Source: Burkholderiales bacterium (GTDB lineage Bacteria > Pseudomonadota > Gammaproteobacteria > Burkholderiales > Burkholderiaceae_C). From it: DNA of 64,000 bases. Where the stretch lies: the NCBI GenBank assembly GCA_016213265.1, contig JACRBA010000070.1, forward strand, positions 1-64,000. Reading direction: 5' to 3'. Positions 37,553-46,377 of this stretch are shown in pieces. The stretch's first letter is position 1; each line of letters opens with the position of its first letter. A model generated the notes under the pieces. That model was given only the letters and a program-made list of their open reading frames with translations. It ran no database searches and was not told the origin of the DNA. The position numbers were made by a program, and so were the translations under genes.

Positions 37553-38730
37553 CGGCTCACGTCACTGGCCACTCCGCTCAGGCCGTCGGTCGCCGGCACG
37601 GCGATGCCCGACAGGACGTCGCCCGCGCGCCAGTCGTTCGTCAGGAACAGCAGGCGGCCGTGGGCGTCGATGTCGGACACCCACGAGTAGGCCTCGTAGA
37701 AGTGCTTGCGGAACTTGTCTTCCAGCTCCGTCACCTGCCACGCACCGTCGGGCTGGCGCTCCCACGCCACCGGGATGCGCTTGCCCCGGTTGCCCGGCAT
37801 CGAGGCCGCGTTGCAGTGCCCCACGATGAGGCTGTTCTCGCTGATGGCCGTGGCCGCGCAATGCCGGTAGCCCTTCACCAGGGGCAGGTTCTGGGGGCGC
37901 ATGCCCATCGTGGGGTTCCAGTAGAAGGCGTGGCCATAGCCGAACACGTCACCTTCGCCGACCACCTCGTCGCGGTCGTTCATGTCATGCACCGACCAGA
38001 CGATGCCGAAGGTCTTCAGGCCCGTGGCCGGTGACCAGAAGAACGCCCCGTCGGGCGCGGGCCGGGTGGGCAGCGCCGTGCCGGCGATGTGGCCGTGGTT
38101 GTTGATGGCCGTGCCCCACAGGCCGCGTGCCCATGGCGGGTTGGGCAGGACGTCGGGTGTGCCATCGGGCGCCCAGATGACCGTGTGGCCCGACTCGGGC
38201 GCGTTGTCGCCGTACTGGTCGAACTGGTAGTAGCCCACGGCCTGGCCGTGGTCGTTGATGTCCCATGCGTAGCTGCGCACGTCGGGATGGGAGGGCAGCG
38301 AAGCCGCCAGGTCGATGGCGCCGCCGGCGGCTGGCCACAGGGTGGCCCGGGCCTTGTGGTCGCCGGTGCGCACCTGGTAGCCCACGGCATCGCCCGCCTC
38401 GTTGATGGCCAGGGCGCCACCGCCGTAGTACTCCGGTGCCGTGAGGGGTAGCGCCTGGAACTGGCCCTTGGGGGTGGAGCGCATCGGCTGCACCGATTGC
38501 AGCGGCTTCGCGAAACGGCCCACCACGATGCCGTGGTCGTTCATGCGACGCGGCTCGATGCCGGCCTGGCGGTCGAAGGGCTTCAGGCGGTATTTGTCGG
38601 CCACCCTGTCGTCCGCGGCGGGATCGGCGGTCTGGGCGATGGCGCCGGACGCCAGTGTGACCGCCGCGGTGGCGAGGATCGCCAGCCGGTGGAGGACATG
38701 AACGTGGGGCGACGAAGAGGCGATCGGCAT
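37549..38730 (-). CDS. HAF-repeat-like secreted protein
   Basis: Signal peptide; RMNDHGIVVGR, AINEAGDAVGY, DINDHGQAVGY, AINNHGHIAGT, DMNDRDEVVGE repeats. Confidence 0.85.
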   Translation of the reverse strand: MPIASSSPHVHVLHRLAILATAAVTLASGAIAQTADPAADDRVADKYRLKPFDRQAGIEPRRMNDHGIVVGRFAKPLQSVQPMRSTPKGQFQALPLTAPEYYGGGALAINEAGDAVGYQVRTGDHKARATLWPAAGGAIDLAASLPSHPDVRSYAWDINDHGQAVGYYQFDQYGDNAPESGHTVIWAPDGTPDVLPNPPWARGLWGTAINNHGHIAGTALPTRPAPDGAFFWSPATGLKTFGIVWSVHDMNDRDEVVGEGDVFGYGHAFYWNPTMGMRPQNLPLVKGYRHCAATAISENSLIVGHCNAASMPGNRGKRIPVAWERQPDGAWQVTELEDKFRKHFYEAYSWVSDIDAHGRLLFLTNDWRAGDVLSGIAVPATDGLSGVASDVSR

Positions 38731-38904
38731 GTGGACTCTCTCGGAAAAGGGTGCCGCATGCTACGCAGGCGCTGCCGGCCCGTGGCCGGGCAGCTTAGGG
38801 GGAGTAACAAGCACGGCCATGGTGCCGCTTTTCGGGCCATCGCCAAGGGGCGATCCGGCCGATGCTCTGGGCTGTTGCGAGATGCCACTTCCCAGGCGCC
38901 CCTC

Positions 38905-39201
38905 ATGCCCATCAGCCCCACCTCCGGCCCTCTCCTCTACGTCATCGATGTCGCGCTGCGACTGCACCGCATGGAATGCGGCCAGCAGCGCATGGACCCG
39001 GTGGCCTACCGGCTGTTTGCCCGCCGCCTGCGCCAGGCGCTGGCCGCGTGCCCCATGGACGAGCTGCCGCTGCAGGACGTGCAGCCGGCCGCGCTGCGCG
39101 AGGCCATCGAGGACCGCCATTTCCTGGAGCATGGCCACTTCCAGGGCCAGGCCGGCTTGGCGGACGTGGCGCTGCTCACCATCGCGCGCTGCCGCGCCTG
39201 A
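38905..39201 (+). CDS. Hypothetical protein (98 aa)
   Basis: MPISPTSGPLLYVIDVALRLHRMECGQQRMDPVAYRLFARRLRQALAACP... Confidence 0.65.
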   Translation: MPISPTSGPLLYVIDVALRLHRMECGQQRMDPVAYRLFARRLRQALAACPMDELPLQDVQPAALREAIEDRHFLEHGHFQGQAGLADVALLTIARCRA

Positions 39202-39231
39202 GGCGCGCGGCCGGCGGCCGCACGTGGCCGA

Positions 39232-40149
39232 TCAGGCCGGGGCCGTCGGTCCGCGCTCGGCGGTGGCCACCCCCCGCATGGAGCCGAAGCGCTGGGCGTA
39301 GGCCCAGGTGAGCTCGGCGCCGAGCAGGAACACCTGCGCCGACCAGTACACCCACACCATCAGCACCACCAGCGAGGCGGCGGCGCCGAAGCCCGAGGTG
39401 ACGTTGCTGTGGCCGATGTACAGGCCGATGAGCCACTTGCCCACGTTGAACAGCAGCGCGGTGGCGGCGGCGCCAATCCACACGTCCTGCCAGCGCACCT
39501 TGGCGTAGGGCACCCACTTGTAGAGCATCGCGAACATCACGGTGACCAGGCCGAATCCGAGCGCGAAATCCAGCGCCTTGGCCAGCACCGCGGCCGCGCC
39601 GAAGAAGGGCGTCCACCAGGCGCTGAACGCCGACAGCGCGGCGTTGAACACCAGCGACACCATGGACAGGAAGCCCAGGCACAGGATGATGCCCAGCGAC
39701 AGCAGCCGCGTTTTCACGAAGGCCCACACGCCGGCCATGCCACCCGCGACGGGCTCGGTGACGGCCGGGCCGCGCCAGATGCGGTTCAGCGCGTTCTGCA
39801 GCTCGGCGAAGACGCTGGTGGCGCCCACCACCAGCGCCGCCAGCCCGAAGGCCGCGGCCCAGGGCTTGTCGCGCTGGAAGTGCACCTTCACCAGCATCTG
39901 CTCGATGGCCTGGGCGCTCTCGATGCCCACCAGGCCGGCAAGCTGGCCCATGATCTCGCCGCGCGCCGCCTCCTCGCCGAACACGAGGCCGGCCAGCGCG
40001 ATGACCATCAGCGTCATGGGCGCGATGGAGAACAGCGTGTAGTAGGCGAGCGCCGCGCCCATGCTGGGCGCGGCGTCGTCCAGCCAGCCGTTCACCGCCT
40101 GCTTCACCAGGCTGGCGAGCTCGGCCGGGTGCAACGGGGGGCGGGGCAT
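39232..40149 (-). CDS. YihY/BrkB family membrane protein
   Basis: PSMGAALAYYTLFSIAPMTLMVIALAGLVFGEEAARGEI; SNVTSGFGAAASLVVLMVWVYWSAQVFLLGAELTWAYA. Confidence 0.95.
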   Translation of the reverse strand: MPRPPLHPAELASLVKQAVNGWLDDAAPSMGAALAYYTLFSIAPMTLMVIALAGLVFGEEAARGEIMGQLAGLVGIESAQAIEQMLVKVHFQRDKPWAAAFGLAALVVGATSVFAELQNALNRIWRGPAVTEPVAGGMAGVWAFVKTRLLSLGIILCLGFLSMVSLVFNAALSAFSAWWTPFFGAAAVLAKALDFALGFGLVTVMFAMLYKWVPYAKVRWQDVWIGAAATALLFNVGKWLIGLYIGHSNVTSGFGAAASLVVLMVWVYWSAQVFLLGAELTWAYAQRFGSMRGVATAERGPTAPA

Positions 40150-40178
40150 GGTGCGGGCGGGCGACGCAGACGCTGGTG

Positions 40179-40937
40179 TCAGGCGGTGCGGCGTGCCGGC
40201 ACCGGGCGGGCCAGGTGGCGCGCCACCACGCGCAGCACGTCGGGGTTCCAGCCCAGGCCGCAGTGGCTGCCCTGCACCTCCACGTTCTCCACATCGCGCC
40301 GGCGGCTGCGTTGCAGGCAGGCCTGCCAGGCCACGACGCCGTCGGTGCGGCTGTAGATGGAGGTGGTGGGCACGGGCGGCGCCTTGGCCAGGCGTTGCTG
40401 CAGTTCGCGTGGCACCCGCGGGTGGGCGCCGTTGAGCAGGCGGTACAGCAGGCCGGCGTTGGTGTGCTCGGGGCGGCCTGCGAAGGGAGTGCCGATGGTG
40501 ATCACGCGGCGGGCCCGCGCCGGGCCGAGCACACGCGCCACCTCGCGGGCGTAGATGCCGCCCAGGCTCCAGCCGACGAGGCTCACGGGCTCGCCCGCGC
40601 GGTCGGCGTGCGCGGCCACCTCGTCGGCCAGGGCGTGCAGCCAGGTGTCCACGTCGCCCTCGGGGCCGGTGTTGGTGCCGCGGCCCCAGTCGTGCGCGTC
40701 GTAGCCCAGGCGCAGGCACAGGTTCTTCAGGGGCGCCAGGGTGCGCTCGTCGAGCGCGAGGCCAGGGAACAGCAGCACCGGGTGGCCATCGCCTTCGGGC
40801 AGGTCGTCGTGGTTCATCCAGTGCACGCTGGCGTATTCGCAGGCCGCGCGCAGCGGCTCGGCGCCCAGCAGCAGCCAGGACGGCGCGCGGGCGCGTCCGG
40901 GAGATGCCGCCAGCAGGGACAGGGGCGAGGAAGTCAT
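40179..40937 (-). CDS. Alpha/beta hydrolase (lipase/esterase-like)
   Basis: VLLFPGLALDERTLAPL; VSLVGWSLGGIYAREVARV. Confidence 0.85.
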   Translation of the reverse strand: MTSSPLSLLAASPGRARAPSWLLLGAEPLRAACEYASVHWMNHDDLPEGDGHPVLLFPGLALDERTLAPLKNLCLRLGYDAHDWGRGTNTGPEGDVDTWLHALADEVAAHADRAGEPVSLVGWSLGGIYAREVARVLGPARARRVITIGTPFAGRPEHTNAGLLYRLLNGAHPRVPRELQQRLAKAPPVPTTSIYSRTDGVVAWQACLQRSRRRDVENVEVQGSHCGLGWNPDVLRVVARHLARPVPARRTA

Positions 40938-41130
40938 GGAGGGCGCTTTCGAAGAGAGGAACTGCTGGCCATCTTCCCGGGCCACTGCCGCCGGGGCGAG
41001 TCGACAAGCGGCGGTTTGGCCGTGCGGGTTGTCCTACGCGGTGGGACGGGTAGCGACGCGCACTTCGGGTCGGCGGGCGGTGCACCGCCCTCACCCGTGA
41101 CGTCGTGCATCCACTTTTCGGGACGAATGT

Positions 41131-41144
41131 TCCAGTAAACTGGA
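41131..41144. promoter_or_regulatory. Putative autoregulatory operator of XRE-cupin regulator
   Basis: TCCAGT-AA-ACTGGA palindrome ending 4 bp before the ATG at 41149. Confidence 0.6.
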
Positions 41145-41148
41145 CGAC

Positions 41149-41739
41149 ATGGACCTGAACCAACGCATCGGCCAGCGCGTGAAGCAGCTGCGTGACGCGG
41201 CCGGGCTGTCGCTGGAGTCGCTGGCCGAGGCCAGCGGCGTGAGCCGCAGCAACATCTCGCTCATCGAGCGCGGCCAGAGCAGCCCCACCGCCGTGGTGCT
41301 GGACAAGCTCTCGGGCGCACTCGGCATCACCGTGTTCTCGCTGTTCGAGCCGGCCGACACCCCGCCGGCGCCGCCATCGCCGCTGCTGCGGGTGCAGGAC
41401 CAGCCCCTGTGGCAGGACCCGGCCACCGGCTATGTGCGGCGCAACGTGTCGCCCACGGTGGGCGCGCCGCTGCAGCTGGTGGACGTGTTGTTCCCGGCCG
41501 GCCAGCGCATCGCCTACGACGAGGTGGCGCGGCCCGCGCTCGTGCGGCAGCAGGTGTGGATGATCGATGGCTGCATGGACGTGCGGGTGGGCGACACGCC
41601 GTGGCGCCTGCAGCCCGGTGACTGCCTGGCGATGACGCTGGACCGCGCCATCGTCTTTCACAACCCCGGCCCCGGCACCGCGCGCTACCTCGTGGCGCTG
41701 GTGACGCTGCCGGCGACCGCGCGAAAGGCTTCCGCATGA
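41149..41739 (+). CDS. XRE family regulator with C-terminal cupin
   Basis: IGQRVKQLRDAAGLSLESLAEASGVSRSNISLIERGQSSPTAVVLDKLSGALGI; cupin IDGCMDVRVGDTPWRLQPGDCLAM. Confidence 0.95.
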   Translation: MDLNQRIGQRVKQLRDAAGLSLESLAEASGVSRSNISLIERGQSSPTAVVLDKLSGALGITVFSLFEPADTPPAPPSPLLRVQDQPLWQDPATGYVRRNVSPTVGAPLQLVDVLFPAGQRIAYDEVARPALVRQQVWMIDGCMDVRVGDTPWRLQPGDCLAMTLDRAIVFHNPGPGTARYLVALVTLPATARKASA

Positions 41740-42278
41740 CCGGCCCTGCCCCCGTGGAGATAGACGTCTGCCGCGCCGATGCGGCGCAGGCCCGCGCCTG
41801 GCGCGAGGGCCTGGCCGAGGTGCTGCTGGACTGCGTGACCGGCGGCGCCTCGGTCAGCTTCATGGCCAGCCTGACGCGCGAGCAGGCCCTGGCTTTCTGG
41901 GACGGTGTGGCGTGCGGGGTGGCACGCGGCGAGCGCGCCCTGCTGGTGGCGGTGGACCGGGCCACCGGCGCGCCGGTGGGCACGGCGCAGCTGGTGCTGG
42001 CCATGCCGGACAACCAGCCGCACCGGGCCGACGTGGCCAAGGTGCTGGTGCATCGGCGTGGCCGCCGCCAGGGCGTGGCCGAGCGGATGATGCAGGCGCT
42101 GGAGCAGGTGGCCCGCGAGGCGGGGCGGCACCTGCTGGTGCTCGACACGGTGACGGGCGGCGACGCCGAGCGCCTCTACGCACGCTGCGGGTGGCAGCGC
42201 GTGGGTGAGGTGCCCGGCTACGCCTTACTGCCCGATGGCCGCGTCTGCGGCACCACCTTCTTCTTCAAGCAGCTGTGA
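41736..42278 (+). CDS. GNAT family N-acetyltransferase
   Basis: VAKVLVHRRGRRQGVAERMMQALEQVAREAGRHLLVLDTVTGGDAERLYARCGW; ATGA overlap with regulator. Confidence 0.95.
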   Translation: MTGPAPVEIDVCRADAAQARAWREGLAEVLLDCVTGGASVSFMASLTREQALAFWDGVACGVARGERALLVAVDRATGAPVGTAQLVLAMPDNQPHRADVAKVLVHRRGRRQGVAERMMQALEQVAREAGRHLLVLDTVTGGDAERLYARCGWQRVGEVPGYALLPDGRVCGTTFFFKQL

Positions 42279-42416
42279 CACCAGCGGCCCCACCAGTTCG
42301 TCGGCCACGGCGGGCGAGCTGGCATTGAGTGCGTCGGCCTCGGCCGGCTGCACCAGGGTCATGGCCGTGCTCAGCAGCGCGACGACGACATAGAACGTGG
42401 CAGGCAGGCGGCGCAT
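42225..42416 (-). CDS. Small exported hypothetical protein
   Basis: MRRLPATFYVVVALLSTAMTLVQPAEA signal-peptide-like; overlaps the GNAT 3' end. Confidence 0.4.
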   Translation of the reverse strand: MRRLPATFYVVVALLSTAMTLVQPAEADALNASSPAVADELVGPLVSQLLEEEGGAADAAIGQ

Positions 42417-42460
42417 GGCGGTTCTCCGGCGGGGCGCTGGGTCAGGGCGGGCTCAGCCGC

Positions 42461-42898
42461 TCAGCGGCCCAGCTGCAGGTTGTTGTCCACGCCCTTGACG
42501 CCTTCCACGGCGAGGGCGAGTTCGGTGGCGCGGTCGCGCGCCTGGGCGTCGGGGGCGGTGCCGCTCAGCGCCACGCGGCCCTGCTCGGTGTCCACGTCGA
42601 TCTTCATCGCGCTGAGCTTGGGGTCGCCGGCGAAGGCGGCGTTGACCTTGGCGGTGATGCCCGCGTCGTCCATGGTGTTGCCCATGCCGGCGGCGGCGTT
42701 CTCCACCTTCTCGCCCGCGCGGTCCATGGCGGCGGACGCGTCGGCGCGGGCTTCGGCCGTTTCCTGCTTGGTCTCGGCCACGGCGGCGTCGAGCTTCTCG
42801 CCGGCGGTGCGGTCATCGCGGCTGTCGCAGCCGACGATCATGAAGGCGCTGAGCGCGGCGGCCATCCAGCAGGCGGTGGTGCGGTGGGTGGTGTTCAT
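42461..42898 (-). CDS. BON-domain lipoprotein
   Basis: Lipobox MIVGC; ITAKVNAAFAGDPKLSAMKIDVDTEQGRVALSGTAPDAQARDRATELALAVEGVKGVDNNLQL. Confidence 0.92.
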   Translation of the reverse strand: MNTTHRTTACWMAAALSAFMIVGCDSRDDRTAGEKLDAAVAETKQETAEARADASAAMDRAGEKVENAAAGMGNTMDDAGITAKVNAAFAGDPKLSAMKIDVDTEQGRVALSGTAPDAQARDRATELALAVEGVKGVDNNLQLGR

Positions 42899-42992
42899 GG
42901 CAGGTCCTCTCGTGTGTGTGAAGCGCGGGGAGCGGGCCGGTGGGCCCGTGCCGGTCGCGGGGGGTGGGTGGCGGGTGTTCGGTGGCGCGTGG

Positions 42993-43370
42993 TCAGTAGC
43001 GCGTGGTGTGCCGCGAGCGCGACAGCCAGCCGGCCAGCAGCGCCACGGCGGCGCCGGCGGCCACGGCGATCAGCAGCGACTTCACCGGCTCGTTGGACAC
43101 GTAGCCCAGCGTGCGGTCGCGGGCCAGGTGGGCGCTGTCGCTGACGCGGTGGCCGGCCTCGCGGGCGCGGTCCACCCCGCGGCGGGTGATGGCCTCCATC
43201 TGTGCCGCGGCCCGGCTGAAGGCGTTGGGCGCGGCGTGCAGCAGGTCGTCGGCACCGTGGTGCAGCGAATCCACGGCGGCGTGCATGCGGTCGCGGGCAT
43301 GGTCGGCGCGTTCGGCCAGCCGTTCGGCAACGGCCTGGGCGGTGTCATGGGCGGAAGCGGTCTTTTGCAT
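42993..43370 (-). CDS. DUF883/ElaB-like membrane-anchored protein
   Basis: Helical N-terminus, YVSNEPVKSLLIAVAAGAAVALLAGWLSRSR tail. Confidence 0.75.
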   Translation of the reverse strand: MQKTASAHDTAQAVAERLAERADHARDRMHAAVDSLHHGADDLLHAAPNAFSRAAAQMEAITRRGVDRAREAGHRVSDSAHLARDRTLGYVSNEPVKSLLIAVAAGAAVALLAGWLSRSRHTTRY

Positions 43371-43418
43371 GGTGGTTCCTTCGTCGTTGGGAGCGAGCGG
43401 AGCGGGGAGACGCTGCCG

Positions 43419-43583
43419 TCAGGGACGGCGCATGCGGCCCCACAGGAACGACGCCACGGCCATCACCACGAAGACGATAGCCAGGACCTTGGCGATGCTG
43501 GCGGCACCGGCGGCGAGGCCCCCGAAGCCGAGCAGCGCCGCGATCAGCGCGATGACGAGAAAGACGACGGCGTAATGCAGCAT
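43419..43583 (-). CDS. DUF1328-family small membrane protein
   Basis: [54 protein letters not shown]. Confidence 0.92.
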   Translation of the reverse strand: MLHYAVVFLVIALIAALLGFGGLAAGAASIAKVLAIVFVVMAVASFLWGRMRRP

Positions 43584-43719
43584 GGCGTGCTCCTGATGGT
43601 TGACACGGCATCTGTCGTGCCGCGATGGAAGCCACTGTAGAAACGCGCGCTGCGGGCGGGCAGCGGTGCAGGGCGCGGACGCATGTAGTCGGCCCGTGCG
43701 TTGCCGGGTAGGACACCGC

Positions 43720-45111
43720 CTACGCGGCGGCCGTGTCCGCGGTGTCGCCACTGGCCATGGGCAGCCACGCCGTCAGCGTGGTGCCCTGGCCGGGGGTGGA
43801 GGCCACATCCAGCCGCCCCCGCTCGGCCTCGACGCGAAAGCGCATGCCCAGCAGGCCGTGGCTGCCGCGCAGCGTGCGGCTCACGCGAAAGCCCACGCCG
43901 TCGTCGCTCACCTGCACCCGCGCCTCGTCGCCCTCGGCCGCGAGCTGCACCCGCACCTGCCGCGCCTGCGCGTACTTGGCGATGTTGGTGAGCGATTCCT
44001 GCACCAGGCGGAACACCACCAGGTCGGCCCCCGGGGGCAGCCGCACCGGCTCGAACTCGGTGTGGATCGGCAGGCCCATGCGCTCGGCGGATTCGCTGCA
44101 CAGGATCTCCAGTGCGGGCACCAGACCCAGGCTGTTGAGCGTGGACGGGCGCAGGTCCTCGATGATCCGGCGCTTGAGCGCGATGCCGCTGTTCAGCGCC
44201 TCCACCAGGTGCGCGAGGCGGGGCTGCAGGTCGGGCGCGGCCTGCAGCAGGCGCGGGCGGATGCGTGCCACGTCGAGCTTGGCGGCGGTGAGCAGGGCGC
44301 CCAGCTCATCGTGCAGCTCACGGGCCAGGCGGGCGCGTTCGTCCTCGCGGGCGGTCTGCAGGTGACGGGCCAGCTCGGTGAGGTCGGCGGTGCGCTCGCT
44401 CACCTCGCGCTCGAGCCGGTCACGCTCCGCCTGCACCTCGGCCTGGCGCTCGGCCAGCTGCAGGTCCAGCTGACGCTCCTTGCGCAGGAAGGCCGCCAGC
44501 ACGATGAGCCCGAGCGCGGTGAGGCCCGCCACGCCGAGGCGGTGCCACAGCAGGGTGTCATACACGCCGGCCTGGGACTCGGCGCTGGCCAGGGTCTGCT
44601 CGCGCAGCAGGGCGTCCACCTCGCGCCGCAGCTGGTCCATCTGGTCACGGCCGATGCCGGTGCGCACCATCTCCAGCGCGGTCTCGCGCGAGCCGCTGGC
44701 GTCCAGCCGCAGCACCTCCTCCATCTCGCTGAGCTTGGCCATCACCAGCGCCGAGATGCGGCGGCGGTGCACCTCGGCGGCGGCGTCCCCGTTCTCGCGG
44801 TACAGCGTTTCCAGGCGGGTGAGCCCGTCGAACACGTCGGCGCGGGCCGACTGGTAGGGCGCCAGGTACTCCGGGCCGCGGGTGAGCAGGTAGCCCCGTT
44901 CGCCCGATTCGGCGTCGGTCACGCGGCGCAGCACGCGCAGCAGCTCGAAGCGGGCCTGGTCCATGGACGACAGGCGGGCCAGCCGCGAGCTGGCGCCGTG
45001 GTAGGCCAGCTCGCTCACGGCGATGAGCAGGCCGGCCACCAGCGCGGCCAGCGGCAGGGCAAGCACCTTGTAGCGGCGGCGCTCGAGCCAGGAGGGGATG
45101 CGGGATGCCAT
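43720..45111 (-). CDS. CHASE3-like sensor histidine kinase (HisKA_3/NarX type)
   Basis: [61 protein letters not shown]. Confidence 0.93.
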   Translation of the reverse strand: MASRIPSWLERRRYKVLALPLAALVAGLLIAVSELAYHGASSRLARLSSMDQARFELLRVLRRVTDAESGERGYLLTRGPEYLAPYQSARADVFDGLTRLETLYRENGDAAAEVHRRRISALVMAKLSEMEEVLRLDASGSRETALEMVRTGIGRDQMDQLRREVDALLREQTLASAESQAGVYDTLLWHRLGVAGLTALGLIVLAAFLRKERQLDLQLAERQAEVQAERDRLEREVSERTADLTELARHLQTAREDERARLARELHDELGALLTAAKLDVARIRPRLLQAAPDLQPRLAHLVEALNSGIALKRRIIEDLRPSTLNSLGLVPALEILCSESAERMGLPIHTEFEPVRLPPGADLVVFRLVQESLTNIAKYAQARQVRVQLAAEGDEARVQVSDDGVGFRVSRTLRGSHGLLGMRFRVEAERGRLDVASTPGQGTTLTAWLPMASGDTADTAAA

Positions 45112-45201
45112 GGCGGCGCCGCAGGGCAAACGGCGCGCCCGGTCGGGCACGACGCTTGCCGAGGGGCCCCCAGCTTTTTCGCCAACCGCACAGGGCTTGC
45201 C

Positions 45202-45834
45202 ATGATCAGAGTCGGCATCGTCGATGACCACGTCATCGTCCGCACAGGGCTGCGTCAGTTTCTTTCCGAGCAGGTGGACCTGCGCGTCACCGGCGAGGCG
45301 GCCAACGGGCGCGAGGCGCTCGACCTCGTGCGCAAGGGCGAGGTGGACGTGCTGGTGATGGACCTGTCCATGCCCGACCAGAGCGGTGTGGATGCGCTGG
45401 CGGCGATCAAGGCCCGCGAACCGGACTTGCCGGTGTTGATCCTCTCGGGCTTTCCCGAGGCGCACTACGCCACCACGCTGCTGCGCCAGGGGGCCAGCGG
45501 CTACCTGAACAAGGAATGCGACCCGGAGGAGATCGTCAGCGCCATCCGCACCGTCTACCGCGGGCGCAAGTACATCACCCCGGCCGTGGCCGAGCTGCTG
45601 GCCGACACGCTGGGCGGCAACCCCGACAAGCTGCCGCACGAGCAGCTGTCGGAGCGGGAGTTCCAGGTGTTCCTGCGCCTGGCCAAGGGCGAGACCATCG
45701 GCCACATGGCCGATTCGATGGCCCTGTCGGTGAAGACCGTGAGCACCTACCGCACGCGGGTGATGGAGAAGATGAAGCTCAGCTCCAACAGCGACCTGAC
45801 CTACTACGCGCTGAAGAACGGCCTCATCCAGTGA
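45202..45834 (+). CDS. LuxR/NarL-family response regulator
   Basis: IRVGIVDDHVIVRTGLRQFL...DVLVMDLSMPDQSG...LSEREFQVFLRLAKGETIGHMADSMALSVKTVSTYRTRVMEKMKL. Confidence 0.97.
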   Translation: MIRVGIVDDHVIVRTGLRQFLSEQVDLRVTGEAANGREALDLVRKGEVDVLVMDLSMPDQSGVDALAAIKAREPDLPVLILSGFPEAHYATTLLRQGASGYLNKECDPEEIVSAIRTVYRGRKYITPAVAELLADTLGGNPDKLPHEQLSEREFQVFLRLAKGETIGHMADSMALSVKTVSTYRTRVMEKMKLSSNSDLTYYALKNGLIQ

Positions 45835-46324
45835 GGCCCGCCGGGCCCGAGCCCAGCGATTCGCAGTAGGCGATCAGCTCTTCCAGCTCGGCCGACTTGT
45901 CGAACACGCGGTCGGCGCCCAGCTCGGCGCAGCGCTTGCGCATGTCGGGCGTGGCGTAGTTGGTGAGCACGACCAGGCGCGTGCCAGGCCGGCGCTGGCG
46001 CGCCTGGCGCAGCACCTCCAGGCCCGTGCCCTGGCGCAGGAAGATGTCGATGATCATCAGGTCGCAGGCGGCCGCGTCCTCGTGCAGCCACTGCACGGCG
46101 CTGCGCTCGTCCTCGGCCGTGCCCACCACCTCCACGCCCAGCATCTCCTCCAGCGTGGCCACGAGGTTCTGCCGGATCACCGGGCTGTCTTCGACGAGGA
46201 AGCAGCGCAGGGCGGTCGCCGCGCGCGGTGGCGCGAAGGCGGCGATGTCGACGCGGGCGGGCGGTGTCGAGGACATGGGAACGGGGCGTCGCGGCAGCGA
46301 GGGGGTGCGGTCGATTATGGGCAT
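45824..46324 (-). CDS. REC-only response regulator
   Basis: CFLVEDSPVIRQNLVATLEEMLGVEVVGTAEDERSAVQWL...CDLMIIDIFLRQGTGLEVL; no output domain. Confidence 0.9.
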   Translation of the reverse strand: MPIIDRTPSLPRRPVPMSSTPPARVDIAAFAPPRAATALRCFLVEDSPVIRQNLVATLEEMLGVEVVGTAEDERSAVQWLHEDAAACDLMIIDIFLRQGTGLEVLRQARQRRPGTRLVVLTNYATPDMRKRCAELGADRVFDKSAELEELIAYCESLGSGPAGLTG

Positions 46325-46377
46325 GGTGCGCGGAAGTGAGGCGTGCGTGCAAGCGTGAGATTGCTGTCGGACGATTC

